From VAZQ01 sp963840535 (lineage in GTDB: Bacteria > Pseudomonadota > Alphaproteobacteria > Rhizobiales > Xanthobacteraceae), in assembly GCA_963840535.1 (NCBI GenBank), contig CAWIZJ010000068.1:1-64000 (forward strand): 64,000 bases of DNA, in the 5' to 3' direction. A program made the translations under genes and the position numbers. Position 1 is the stretch's first letter, and each line of letters opens with the position of its first letter. Positions 9,017 through 18,886 of this stretch are shown here, in pieces. A model generated the notes under the pieces. That model did not search any database, was not told the DNA's origin, and saw only the letters and a program-made list of their open reading frames with translations.

Positions 9017-10433
9017 ATGTGCCCCCTGTGCGATTTTGGCATCAGCGCGTTCGTAAGCTCCGCGGCAATGGCCGCGCCCATGTTCGCAGCCGGAGGCCGC
9101 AGCTCAGCGTCGTCGAAGCTTCCTCCGCGAGGGGAGTTCATTGTGACGAACGCTTACGTTTTCACAATGGACCCTCGGCTCGGCGAGATCGCCGAGGCAA
9201 GCGTACATGTACGTGATGGCGTGATCGTCGGCGTGGGCCGTGATCTCGACGCGCCGGGCGCGAAAACAATCGACGGCCGCGACATGATCGTGTTGCCGGG
9301 CTTGATCGATACGCATTGGCACATGTGGCAGACGCTTTACCGCTGCTTTGCCGGCGATCAGGCCGACAAAGGCTTTTTCCCGACCATCACGCGCTTCTCC
9401 GCGCATATGACGCCGCAGGACATGTACGCGTCGGCCCGGCTGTCGGCTGCCGAGGCCGCTGCATTGCGGGATCACCACCGTGCACGACTGGTGCCACAAC
9501 ATCCGCAGCCGCGAGCATCCGGAGGGTGATCTGCGAGCCCTCGCGGAGGTCGGCGTACGCGCGCATTTCTCCATCGGGCAGCGTATCGACCAGCCCGACG
9601 ACACGCTGATGCCGCTCGATATCGTCGAGGCCATCCATGCCGACTGGAAGCACTACGACAACGACGGCCTCATCACGCTCGGCATGGCGTGGCGCGGCAT
9701 GTTCCGCAACCAGTGGGCGCCGGCGCACGTATACCGCCCCGAGCTCGAATGTGCGCGCGGCCTCGGACTGCCGATCACGGTCCATATCGGCACGCTCACC
9801 TCGCGTACCGGGCACATCACAGCTCATTTCAAGGAGAATCTGCTCGGCCCCGACGTCAACATCGTGCACGCATGCTCGGCCTCCCCCGACGAGATCAGGA
9901 TGATCAAGGATACGGGTGCCTCGGTGAGCATCCTCTCGCTGTCGGAAATGCGCGGAGGCTGGGGCCTGCCGCTCCTCACGGAGCTTCTGGATGCGGGTAT
10001 CCCGACGAGCCTGGGAGTCGATTCCGTGGGCGTCGTTGGCAACTGCAACCTGTTCGGCCTGTTGAAGTTCGCCGCCGCGATCGAGAACGGGAAGGCGCTC
10101 AATGAATTCAAGCTCACCCCGCGCCGGATGCTGTCGCTCGGCACTATCGAGGCCGCGAAAGTCCTCGGCATCGACGATAAGGTCGGCTCGCTCACGCCGG
10201 GCAAGCGCGCCGACATCGTGATGGTCTCGACCGATGCGCTCAACATGGCGCCCTACACCGATCCAGCCAATATGCTCATCGAATTGACCCAGCCCGAGAA
10301 CATCGACACCGTGGTGGTGGACGGTCGCATCCTCAAGGAGGGCGGCAAGCTCACCGCGATCGAGACGAGAGAAGTGGTGCGCGACGCGCGGCAATCGCTG
10401 GAGGACGTGCGCAAGCGCGCTGCGTGGAAGTAG
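9017..10433 (+). CDS. Amidohydrolase of the ATZ/TRZ-guanine deaminase type (frameshifted)
   Basis: A metal-dependent hydrolase or deaminase, roughly 470 residues, related to the cytosine deaminase/chlorohydrolase family. The metal motif DTHWHMW is near 9310, then TVHDWCHNI near 9480, the metal His in TVHIGT near 9785, IVHACSASP near 9870 and the catalytic-Asp region SLGVDSVGV near 10015. The C-terminal composite domain ends KVGSLTPGKRADIVMV. A frameshift near 9468 separates AEAAAL from the HDWCHN segment. The ATG at 9017 has GAGGAG eight bases upstream. The substrate is unknown. It stands alone between divergent and convergent neighbours. Confidence 0.85.
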
Positions 10434-10626
10434 CCCGGTAGCCGTCGTCGGGCGCCGACTGGTGAAGTCGCCGGCGAATTTGGCGCGGAATTCACCGTTC
10501 GTTCTAGCCAACTTGAGCAGAAGGGCTAGGTCTGAGAAGTTCGGGGAGTGCCTTTCCTTGGCTCGATTCATCTCTTAGCCGTTCGGCAATTCGCGAGGAT
10601 CCGTTGGTGCAGCGGGGTTTCGAACC

Positions 10627-10902
10627 ATGTTCGAAGGAGTGCTGTTCGGCGTTGTTCTCCTGCTCATTCTCGGCGCGCTGATCGGCATTCTGAAATGGCT
10701 ATTTGATCACGGACGAGCGGTGACGAGCGCCCTCGTAGTCGTGCCCATCTTGCTCTGGATATGGTGGCAGGAGTGGTTCGGGAACGTTTTCGTCTTTGCG
10801 TTGGTTGCGATCGTGCTGCTCGGCATCGTCACCTGGGCGCATGAGGGCCTGATCAGGCTGCGGAGCTACCGCGCCTCAAACCCGCGCGATCCTCGCGGGT
10901 GA
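10627..10902 (+). CDS. Small inner-membrane protein
   Basis: A 91-residue hypothetical protein with about three hydrophobic segments (residues 3-22, 34-49 and 52-68), including the Trp-rich IWWQEWFGNVFVF, and a short basic tail. No family is recognised. The start has only weak ribosome-site sequence. It follows the amidohydrolase by 190 bases and does not look cotranscribed. Confidence 0.5.
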   Translation: MFEGVLFGVVLLLILGALIGILKWLFDHGRAVTSALVVVPILLWIWWQEWFGNVFVFALVAIVLLGIVTWAHEGLIRLRSYRASNPRDPRG

Positions 10903-11140
10903 AGCGCGTGTCACGAAGCTGTTGGGGCCCTGGATGAGTGAAGCCAGGACCAACGGCAACTGTTGTTGGCGCAACGGGCGATTCAGAACAATTCAGATCC
11001 ATCCCAAGGACTTGGCCGGTTACTTCTCGGCATGTTTACCCGCAATCGCCGGCGGACATGTCGGTTCCGCCTGCGAGTCGAAGGAGCCAATCGCTTTAGC
11101 CCGTCATCCCGAGCCCAACCTGTCGATACGGAGGTGCCAG

Positions 11141-11257
11141 ATGGTGCCGAACAGGAAGGCGGTAATTCAGAGCTGGGCCTCGGACATCGCATGGTCCGTG
11201 GGCTGTCTGGTTGCTGGTATCGTGCTCGTATTCGTATGGGCGAATGTCCCGGCGTGA
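11141..11257 (+). CDS. 38-residue single-span membrane peptide
   Basis: A very small open frame preceded by a strong GGAGG six bases upstream of the ATG. It encodes a basic N-terminus (MVPNRKAVIQ) and one membrane-length hydrophobic segment (WSVGCLVAGIVLVFVW). The ribosome site and clean hydrophobic span argue that it is translated. I know of no named family. It converges on the dioxygenase gene. Confidence 0.4.
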   Translation: MVPNRKAVIQSWASDIAWSVGCLVAGIVLVFVWANVPA

Positions 11258-11306
11258 GCGGGGCGCCAACTATCGCATGGTTGAGTTGCGCGCCCCTGTG
11301 ACCCGG

Positions 11307-12350
11307 TCAGGCGATCTCGCGTAGCGGTTCGACGTCGCGCTCGCCAGCGTTTCGCCGCGAGATACTTCTCGAGCGTAAGCGGATCGCCTTCGATCGGAGG
11401 ACGGACGAGCTCGACGCCGGTAAACGGCGCGGTCTCTTCGAACCAGCTGCGCGGGGGCGGATGTCCCCAACGGTTGCCGACCGAGTTTGCCTCGATCGGA
11501 CAGGCGACTGGCTCATCATAACGGTCGACCATCTGGATTGCCGGCAGAAGCAACTCGGTCCGATGGCCGTCCGGGATCGCGAATGTAGGCGTAATAGGCA
11601 TGCCCATGGCCATGCCGACCGGGTCCGTGTTCGATGCATTCGCCGAAGCCGATGTTGCCGGCAGTATCCAACCCGCGGATCAGGTCGTAGAGAGATTCCA
11701 CCACGTATCCGCAGTGATGGAACGCCGGCCCCGAACGGTGCAGGAACACGATGTCCCACGGATTGTTCTTGCGATGGAGGAAGGCTCCGATCGTCACCCC
11801 GGGACCATCGACGACGAGATAGTCGGAAATCCGAAATCCGAGATCGGTGTAGAATTTGGTGGCTTTCATCACGTCGGGAACCAGGACCTGGTAGTGATCC
11901 ATGCGCAGCGCCCGCGCGCCGCGATGCGTGTGAACTCTGCACGTGCGAGCGCGGCTGGGTCGGCATGATCGCGCACAGCTCGACAGGGGTGCCCATCACG
12001 TCATGGAAGCGCAATGTGCGTCCTTGATGAGGCACGGGGACGAATTCCGATCGCACGCCCGTGCGGTCGAAGTGGAATTTCGCCTTGTCGAGATCCACCT
12101 CGTCGAAGACATGCATTCCGATGCACTCGCAACTCGGTTCTCCGGTCGTCTTCTTCAAGGTCAGGCTGTGGTGTCCACGTTCCTCTACCCCGCGCAGATA
12201 AATCGTGTTGGCATCCTCGTCGCTGACCAGCAATCCGACCACCTGGACATAGAAATCCCGGCTCGCCGGCAGATCTTGCGCTGTGAGCACGAGGTGGCTG
12301 GCGCGGGTGATATTGAAAGGGGGATCGAAGTTTGTCTGTGGAAGCGTCAT
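11307..12350 (-). CDS. Extradiol ring-cleavage dioxygenase, homoprotocatechuate 2,3-dioxygenase-like (frameshifted)
   Basis: A type I extradiol dioxygenase (two vicinal-oxygen-chelate domains) that would cleave a catechol next to its hydroxyls. The N-terminal domain reads ASHLVLTAQDL and DEDANTIYLRGVEERGHHSL, like homoprotocatechuate dioxygenases. The iron site is seen as His in MDHYQVLVPDV, His in AFHHCGYVV and Glu in DPDGHRTELL, followed by NRWGHPPPRSWFEET. The frame changes near 11925, 11572 and 11345. The ATG at 12350 has GAGGAGG eight bases upstream. It is the last gene of the minus-strand run that includes a flavin hydroxylase and a Liv transporter, consistent with catabolism of a hydroxylated aromatic. 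Confidence 0.82.
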   Translation of the reverse strand: MTLPQTNFDPPFNITRASHLVLTAQDLPASRDFYVQVVGLLVSDEDANTIYLRGVEERGHHSLTLKKTTGEPSCECIGMHVFDEVDLDKAKFHFDRTGVRSEFVPVPHQGRTLRFHDVMGTPVELCAIMPTQPRSHVQSSHASRRAGAAHGSLPGPGSRRDESHQILHRSRISDFRLSRRRWSRGDDRSLPPSQEQSVGHRVPAPFGAGVPSLRIRGGISLRPDPRVGYCRQHRLRRMHRTRTRSAWPWACLLRLHSRSRTAIGPSCFCRQSRWSTVMMSQSPVRSRQTRSATVGDIRPRAAGSKRPRRLPASSSSVLRSKAIRLRSRSISRRNAGERDVEPLREIA

Positions 12351-12461
12351 GACGTGCACCTCCTCGTGCTCTTTTGGGTGTGTTGAACAGAATAGCGGTC
12401 ACGCTGAAGCGACCAATGGCTGGGCAATGAGCCCACCCGCTGCTTGCGGGGAGCTCGATGC

Positions 12462-13707
12462 TCAGTGCTGCTCGAGCTTCGGCGTGCGGCCTTCGTAGTC
12501 GATGACGTTGCCGACCGGTCGGTAGGCTTCGCCATCGAACTGAAAGAGCTGCATCGCCTCGATCGGAAACTGGTCGCCCGGCTTGGTCGTGAGCTTGATC
12601 CCGGGATAGAGCAACCCGAGCTCGATGCCTTCCAGGTTGCGCGCCGTGGCCAGCATGGCCTCGCGCGTCGGCTCCTTCATCCGTTCGAGCACACGGATCG
12701 CTGCATCGCCCATGAGGTATCCCATCTGACCGAGGAAATCGTAGCGATCGAAGCGCGGCTTGAAACGTTCGTGATCGGCAAGATATTGCTGAACGCCGGG
12801 ATCGGCCGCAAATGCCGGGGAGCCGACGGGCTTCACGAACTGACCGGTCAGGATGCCCTTCGAATTCTCGAGGCCGGCGGCCTTCAAAGTGATGATGGAC
12901 GATGCCGCATAGGTCACGAATGTCAGGGGTTTCCAGCCGCTTTCGGCGGCGAATCGGATCGCCTGGGCGGCGGGCTTGCCGGCGTTCGCAATCAGAAGCG
13001 TATCTGCGCCCGAGGCCTTCAGATTCGTCATCTGGGTGTCGACCGTGGGATCGGTATTGGCGTTCGACTGGGCGGCGACCAGCTGGATCTTCGTGCCCTT
13101 TATGGCGGCCTTGAAGCCATCGAGGAAATTGGTGCCGAAGTCCGTGTTGATATGCAGGATCGCGACTTTCGCTTCCGGGCTTCTGCGTCTCCAGATACTT
13201 GGCATAGATCGCCGACTCGGTCGTGAACGACGGCACGAGGATCGTGGACCACGGGTTCTTCTGCTCATCGCCCCATTCGTAGATGCCGGAATAGACGAAT
13301 AGATTGGGAACTTTCTGCTGCAGCGACGTAGGGCTTGATGGCCTGGTTCTGCGGCGTGCCGACGCTGCCGATGAACGCGAAAATGCGTTGTTGCTCGACC
13401 ATTCGTCGTGCGTTGGTCACGGTGCGTGGCGGCTCGTTGGCATCATCCATGATGACGAGCTCGACCTGCCGGGTCTTGCCGTCGCCCATCTTGACGCCGC
13501 CTGCGGCGTTGGCAGCCTTCATGCGCAGGTCGATGCCTTCGGCGACCATGCCGATCAGGGCACCGGCCCGGACATCGGAGCCTGCGTGCCGAGCTTGATG
13601 GTGGTGTCGGTAATGCCGGGCTGTTGCGCGCGTAGCTGGGTGATCGTCACGCATGTCGCTACGGCGAGCAATGACAGGCGCATCTTCAGTGTGATGATTC
13701 CAGTCAT
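12462..13707 (-). CDS. Branched-chain amino-acid-type ABC substrate-binding protein (frameshifted)
   Basis: A periplasmic LivK/AmiC-type binding protein (Peripla_BP_6). A signal peptide (MTGIITLKMRLSLLAVATCV) is followed by ITDTTIKLGTQAPMSGP and GKTRQVELVIMDDANEP. The C-terminal lobe contains EAKVAILHINTDFGTNFLDG and DYEGRTPKLEQH at the end. Frames change near 13568, 13318 and 13175. The ATG at 13707 has AGGAG upstream. It follows the permease genes closely (26 bases after livM) and precedes the extradiol dioxygenase. The ligand is therefore more likely an aromatic acid than an amino acid; this is inference from context. Confidence 0.85.
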
Positions 13708-13732
13708 GGAACGTCTCCTCGTTTGAGTTCTG

Positions 13733-14765
13733 CTATGGACGCGGTGCCGATTGGGTCGGCCGGGGCGCCACTTCCTGCGTACGCAAGGAAGTCGCGGCAA
13801 GCCTTCGCCGCCATGCCCAGCGCGCGAATGCATCCAAGAGCCCGATGACGCCGTCGCGCGCGACCAGCATCATCACGATCAGGACTGTGCCGTAGATGAT
13901 TCCCGCTGCCGCGAGGTTGAGATCGGCCGCCCAGTCCGGCAGGAACACGATAAACAGTGCTCCAATGAATGCACCGCCGATGCTGGTGATACCGCCAACG
14001 ATTGCGCCGACCAGGAAATCGAACGATTTCGTCATTTGGAACGACTCGGGGCTCACGTAGCCGTTGACGATGGCGAAAAGACCGCCGCCGAAGCCGGCAA
14101 ATCCGGCGCTGATCGCAAATGCCGAGAGTCGCACGAGCGGCGAGATTGACGCCAAGCGATTCCGCGATCAGTCCATTGTCACGTACTGCCCGTAGCGCTC
14201 GTCCGGTATTCCCCCGCAGCAGGCGGCGCGCGATCAGGACGCACAGCGCACAGCCGAGCAGACAGAGCAGGTACAGGAACGTGTCCTGATTGCCCGGGAA
14301 CCAGGCGGGCGCGATCGGCTTGGCAATGCTTATGCCCGTTGCACCCTTCGTAATGGGTTCGAGCTTAGTGCGAGTGGCGGCACCAGCACAGCAAGTCCGA
14401 AGGTAATGAAGGCGAGCGGCAGACCCTGCCACCGCAGCGCCGGAACCCCGACCGCAAGGCCGAGCAGGGTGGCGGCGGCGGTCGCAATCGGCAAGGTCGC
14501 GAGATAGTCGATGCCGTAGCGCGATATCAGGATCGCACTCGTATAGGCGCCGAGAGCGAAGAACACGCCGTGTGCGACCGAGATCTGGCCGTTGAATCCC
14601 ATCAGCAGATTGAGCCCCAGGATTGCCATCGCGTAGGTGAGCGCGATCGTCAATTGGTAGACCCGGAAGTCTTGGAACAGCGCGGGAACCAGGACGAGGC
14701 CCATGGCGAGAGCGGCGGCTCCGGCCAAGCGCATCGTGCGGTCGTTTGTCCTTCGCCGATGTCAT
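13733..14765 (-). CDS. livM: LivM-type ABC permease (frameshifted)
   Basis: An inner-membrane permease of the branched-chain-type transporter. Multiple hydrophobic segments surround the family hallmark LNLLMGFNGQISVAHGVFF near 14600. The second half carries GFGGGLFAIVNGYVSPESF and GGITSIGGAFIGALF. The ATG at 14765 overlaps the livH stop as ATGA, indicating translational coupling. Frameshifts near 14740, 14355 and 14150 break the gene, so a naive reading fuses it with livH. The tail after ARDGVIGLL is basic. Confidence 0.85.
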
Positions 14766-15646
14766 ACGCGCACCACCGTGGTGCGGCCGAACAGGCCTTG
14801 TGGGCGCACGAGCAGTACGAGCGCCATCAGCGCGAATGGGATGCCAACCTTGAGCTCTGAGCCGATGAAAGGCAGGTAGGTCGCCCCCACGGGACTCCGC
14901 CACGCCCAAGACCAGCCCGCCGACGATCGCTCCTGCCGGACTGTCCCAGCCGCCGAGCGTCGCTGCCGCCAGCGCATAGATCACGACCGACACCATCATG
15001 GGGGGGCTGAGAAACAGGCTCGGAGCAACCAGAACTGCCGCGATGAAGCCGGCGACAGTCGCCATTCCCCACCCCAGCATCAACATGGTCTCGACGTGGA
15101 TGCCCACGAGCGCACTCTTATCGCGCTCGGCCGCCGCGGCGCGCATGGCAAGTCCGATACGAGTGAAACGGAACATGAGCGCCATTCCCGTCGCAAGGAT
15201 GCAGAGTGTCAGCAGAACCCCGACGTTGGCTGCGGAGACCCGCACGCCCCCCAACGTCCAGGCGCGATCCGGAAACAGGCGAGGAAACGCGTGAGCATCG
15301 GCTCCCCAGATCCACAGACAGATTGCCTCGAAGCCGATGAAGAGCCCGATGCAGATGTTGACCATCGTGTTTTCCGACGCCGTGATGACCGGCCGGATCA
15401 CGAGTCGAAAAACGAGCGCGCCCAGCAGGAAGCTCAGTGCTCCGGCGATCGCCAGGCTGAGCGCGAACGGGATCCCCCAGCGATCGAGTTGCCAGACCAG
15501 ATAGGCGCTGAACGTTCCCATCTCGCCTTGCGCGAAATTGACGATGCGAGTGGCGCGGTAGACCAGCACGAGGGCGAGCGCCAGCGAGGCATAGATCGCC
15601 CCTGACGACAAGCCTCCTCGACGATCTGCTGCGCCAGCAATTGCAT
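14762..15646 (-). CDS. livH: LivH-type ABC permease (frameshifted)
   Basis: An inner-membrane permease, partner of LivM. The N-terminus MQLLAQQIVE is followed, after a shift near 15620, by LSSGAIYASLALALVLVYRATRIVNFAQGEMG, the signature start of LivH. About eight hydrophobic segments follow. The C-terminus GATYLPFIGSEL... LLVRPQGLFG is in a third frame after a shift near 14890. The ATG at 15646 lies one base after the livF stop. It is part of the tightly packed livG-F-H-M-K operon. Confidence 0.86.
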
Positions 15647-15647
15647 G

Positions 15648-16358
15648 TCAACGCCCCAGATACGCACGCTGAATGATCGGGTTGTCGCGTAGCGCCTCGG
15701 CCGTCCCGTGCAGCGCCATCGTGCCGTTCTCCAGCACGTAGGCGTAGTGCGCGATGCGCAGCGTGAGGTTTGCGTTCTGCTCGACCAGCAGGACGGTCAT
15801 GCCGTGCTCGATATTGAGACGTCCAAGCAGGGCAAACAGCTCCCGCGTCACGGTCGGCGCCAGGCCGAGCGAGGGTTCGTCGCACATCAGGATGCGCGGT
15901 CGCGCCATCAGTGCGCGGGCAATGGCGAGCATCTGCTGCTCGCCCCCGCTCAAGTGTCCGGCGAGCTGCCGGCGCCGTTCCGACAGGTGCGGGAAAATGC
16001 CGTACCAGCGCGCGATGTCAGCACGAATTTGCTTCTGCGAGCTCACTGCGTGCGCGCCGAGGGTAAGGTTCTCCTCCACGGTAAAGTCGACGAACGTGCC
16101 GCGCCCTTGCGGGATGTGCGCGATTCCGAGCCGTGCGCGATGAGAGGCGCCGAGACCGCCGACATCGCGGCCATCCAACCTGATCGTGCCGGTTCCCGGG
16201 AGCATTCCGGACAGCGCACGCAGCAGCGTGGTCTTGCCGGCGCCATTGGCCCCGAGCAGTGCCACGATCGTCCCCCTGGGCACGGCGATCTCGACGCCGC
16301 GCAGGACGCGAAGGGAGCCGTACCCGGCCGATAGGCCGTGGACCTCGAGGACATTCAT
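15648..16358 (-). CDS. livF: LivF-type ABC ATPase
   Basis: A cytoplasmic ATPase of the branched-chain-type transporter, 236 residues and intact. Walker A is GANGAGKTT (residues about 36-44), the signature LSGGEQQMLAIARAL, Walker B RILMCDEPSLGLAP, and the switch His region VLLVEQNA. The ATG at 16358 overlaps the livG stop by four bases. With LivG it would power import of the ligand bound by the LivK-like protein encoded downstream. Confidence 0.93.
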   Translation of the reverse strand: MNVLEVHGLSAGYGSLRVLRGVEIAVPRGTIVALLGANGAGKTTLLRALSGMLPGTGTIRLDGRDVGGLGASHRARLGIAHIPQGRGTFVDFTVEENLTLGAHAVSSQKQIRADIARWYGIFPHLSERRRQLAGHLSGGEQQMLAIARALMARPRILMCDEPSLGLAPTVTRELFALLGRLNIEHGMTVLLVEQNANLTLRIAHYAYVLENGTMALHGTAEALRDNPIIQRAYLGR

Positions 16359-17182
16359 TCGGCATCACCCAGATAGGCAGCGATTACTCTGGGATCCGAC
16401 CGGATTTGCGCCGGGTTTCCTTCGGCGAGTTTGCGCCCGAGGTGCAACACGATCAGGCGACTGCACAGGTCCATCACCAGGCCCATGTTGTGCTCGACCA
16501 GAAACACGGTGAGATCGAACGAATCCCGGATCCTGGCGATCAATGTGGAGAAATCGGCAAGTTCACCATGACCCAGACCCGCGGCCGGCTCGTCCAGCAA
16601 CAGCAGACGAGGCCGCGAAGCAAGCGCGCGCGCAATCTCGACGCGCTTGAGGGTGCCGAACGGCAGGCTACCGGTATATTCCAAAGCAAATCTTTCCAAC
16701 TCGAGCTGCTGCAGGACGTGGTAGCAGAACTCCGTCAGCCGTCGTTCCTCGGCATCGGCACGGCCGGGTCGCGCAATCGTGGCAAGGAAGCCGCTGCGAT
16801 AGAGGTGATGGGCGCCGAGCAGCACGTTTTCCAGAACCGTCATACCGGTGAACAAGCCCAGGTTCTGGAACGTGCGTGCAATTCCGCTTGCGATAATGTG
16901 CCGCGCAGGCACCCTGTCGATGTCTTTGCCCGCGTAGGTGATCGATCCGCTGGCGAGCCCATGGATGCGCGTGATGCAATTGAAGAGTGTGGTCTTGCCG
17001 GCGCCGTTCGGGCCGATGAGGCCGCAGATCTCGCCGGGGTAGACCTCGCAGGTGACGCCGTCGAGCGCCCGCACACCGCCGAACTGCACCGTGGCTGACT
17101 CGATGGCCAGGAGCGGCGCTTCTACCGGAGGCGCTCTTTCGGTCGGGATCATCTGATCGCGTGACACGGGAGGCGCATCCAA
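16355..17182 (-). CDS. livG: LivG-type ABC ATPase
   Basis: The second cytoplasmic ATPase of the Liv-type transporter, 275 residues and intact. Walker A is GPNGAGKTT, followed by ARTFQNLGLFTGMTVLENV. The usual LSGG signature is altered to LPFGTLKRVEIARALASRP, as is common in LivG. Walker B is LLLLDEPAAGL and the C-terminus GNPAQIRSDPRVIAAYLGD. Either the first ATG or the one at 17152 (residue 11) could be used. It starts the transporter block, 163 bases after the hydroxylase gene. Confidence 0.92.
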   Translation of the reverse strand: MDAPPVSRDQMIPTERAPPVEAPLLAIESATVQFGGVRALDGVTCEVYPGEICGLIGPNGAGKTTLFNCITRIHGLASGSITYAGKDIDRVPARHIIASGIARTFQNLGLFTGMTVLENVLLGAHHLYRSGFLATIARPGRADAEERRLTEFCYHVLQQLELERFALEYTGSLPFGTLKRVEIARALASRPRLLLLDEPAAGLGHGELADFSTLIARIRDSFDLTVFLVEHNMGLVMDLCSRLIVLHLGRKLAEGNPAQIRSDPRVIAAYLGDAE

Positions 17183-17345
17183 CCGGGTGGAGAAGGCAAT
17201 CGCGTTACGCGGGCAATCCAGCGGGCAATGTGCCCACCACGGTCAGTCACTGCCCGCGGTGGCGTTCGTGAACGGCATATCCTCCCCCTTGTCCTTGGTC
17301 GAGCCGAGCATTCGACGCGAATTGATCGTTGCGGACCTGTTCGAG

Positions 17346-18550
17346 TCAAGTAGCGAAGCTTCCTGCGGCGTTCGATGTATCCCGGGGCATCCGGTCACTT
17401 GCGTCCAGGCTCGCACAGTAGGCCAAGGAGGCCATCTCCCAGTTCGAGCTTCGATGCGTCGCGGCTGCCGCGGCATCGCGGAAAATGATCTGCAGCGCAT
17501 TTGCATCGTAGAGCCATTTCGAGCCGCTGATGTAGACCAGTCTTTCGATCGCCTGTTTCGCCAGGCGGATCATGTACGATGCCGAAAGGCGCGTATGAGC
17601 GATATCGCGCTCGCTGATGTCGCGGCCCGAACGAAGAAGTTGATCGTTGCGTGCGCCGAACTTGTCCAGGATCGTATTGGCGAGATCGACCTCGATTGTC
17701 GCCTCGCTGAATTTGGCCTGCACAGGGACCCAATCCGGCATCGAAGCCACGGCCGGCGTGGAAGCATCTCGGTGGCGATCTGCAGGGCTCTGGTCGCCAG
17801 TCCGACAATGACCGGAGACAGCGAGAAGGCGGTCACGAGGCCGCGCGGCACCCGCCCGAGCAAGTAATCCGGATGAACCTGTCGGCCGGGTGCGGTTCCG
17901 TCCAGCAGACAGGCATGCGGTATCGAGCGCCAGTCGGGAACGAAAACATCGTTCGCGGCCGCGCCGTTGCTGGCGGTTCCGGCGAGCCCGAGCACGTGCC
18001 AATCGTCGAGCATCTCGATCTCGGATTTGCGGACCAGGACGTCAACGATGTTTCCCTTGCCGGTATCCCGGTCGGCGGTGGCACTCAACACCACCCAGTT
18101 GGCGTGGTCGGATCCGCTCAGGTAGCTCCAGCGGCCGTTGATGACATAGCCACCGTCGACTTTGGTGGCCGTACCGAAGGGCACGATCGAGGCGCAGCAC
18201 ACCGGATCAGCTCTCGTCACCCCAGACCTCGTCCTGCGCTTCCTTCGGGAACAGGGCCGCAATCCAGGCAGTCTCGGCCAGCACGGCGTACACCCACGCG
18301 GTCGAGCCGCAAGCAGTCGGCGAGGCGGTGCGTGATGGCGGAAAAGACGGAAAAGTCGACTTCATGTCCGCCGAGGCTTGCCGGCAAGAGCACGTTGAGC
18401 AGCCCGGTCTTCTTCAGCTCGGCAATGGTCTCATCGTGGATCCTCCGATCGACGTGCGCCTTCGCCGCTCTTGCCCGATTGCCGCAAGCATCCCATCAAC
18501 TCGCCCGACGGGATCCTCGCGAGAGCTTCGGTCTTGCTTGGCCTCTCCAT
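17346..18550 (-). CDS. Flavin-dependent aromatic monooxygenase, oxygenase subunit, acyl-CoA-dehydrogenase fold (frameshifted)
   Basis: Two-component flavin hydroxylases of this group (p-hydroxyphenylacetate C2, HsaA) use reduced flavin to ortho-hydroxylate phenols. The N-terminus reads ETIAELKKTGLLNVLLPASLGGHEVDFSVFSAITHR in pieces. The family signature VDGGYVINGRWSYLSGSDHANW is near 18140, then NIVDVLVRKSEIEMLDDWHV, and a C-terminal helical domain near 17500 with IIFRDAAAAATH. Frames change near 18445, 18298, 18218 and 17765. The start at 18550 is an ATG without a strong ribosome site. Being upstream of a Liv transporter and an extradiol dioxygenase, it probably makes that dioxygenase's catechol. 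A reductase subunit is not seen here. Confidence 0.78.
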
Positions 18551-18886
18551 CCGCTTCCGCCCTCGTGAGTTTGGACCTTCGATGCACTTTTCATGCGTGA
18601 TCGGTGCGCCCTGCGCCCCGTTCGGCACGGGCAACAGCGTTCTGGTTCACGCCTCGACCGTGGGGAAGTGTAATCACACGTGCGCAATGGCGAAGAGTCG
18701 AACCGCGTAGCGGAGAGGGAGTTGCGCCACATCACGATGACCTCCCAGCTCGATCGTCGTTGGGTCATGGCGCGAGGACCGGGATTGAGCTTGGCTGATG
18801 ATCCCGATCCATGTAGACTCTGAGTTGTGCTGGCGCAGTCCGATTCTAAAATTGCCATCATGGGGTAGCCGAGAAGGAACAAGGAA
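18551..18886. other. Divergent upstream region between hydroxylase and DUF937 genes
   Basis: About 335 bases that must contain the promoters of the minus-strand aromatic operon and the plus-strand DUF937 gene. I see no convincing open frame and no obvious operator palindrome. The last 25 bases contain GAGAAGGAACAAGGAA, a weak purine-rich ribosome site for the DUF937 start. Confidence 0.35.

Noticed and set aside
13704..15611. A single 635-residue LivH-LivM fusion permease
   Set aside because: The apparent fusion arises from frame changes; the ATGA overlap at 14762-14765 and separate family N-termini show two genes.
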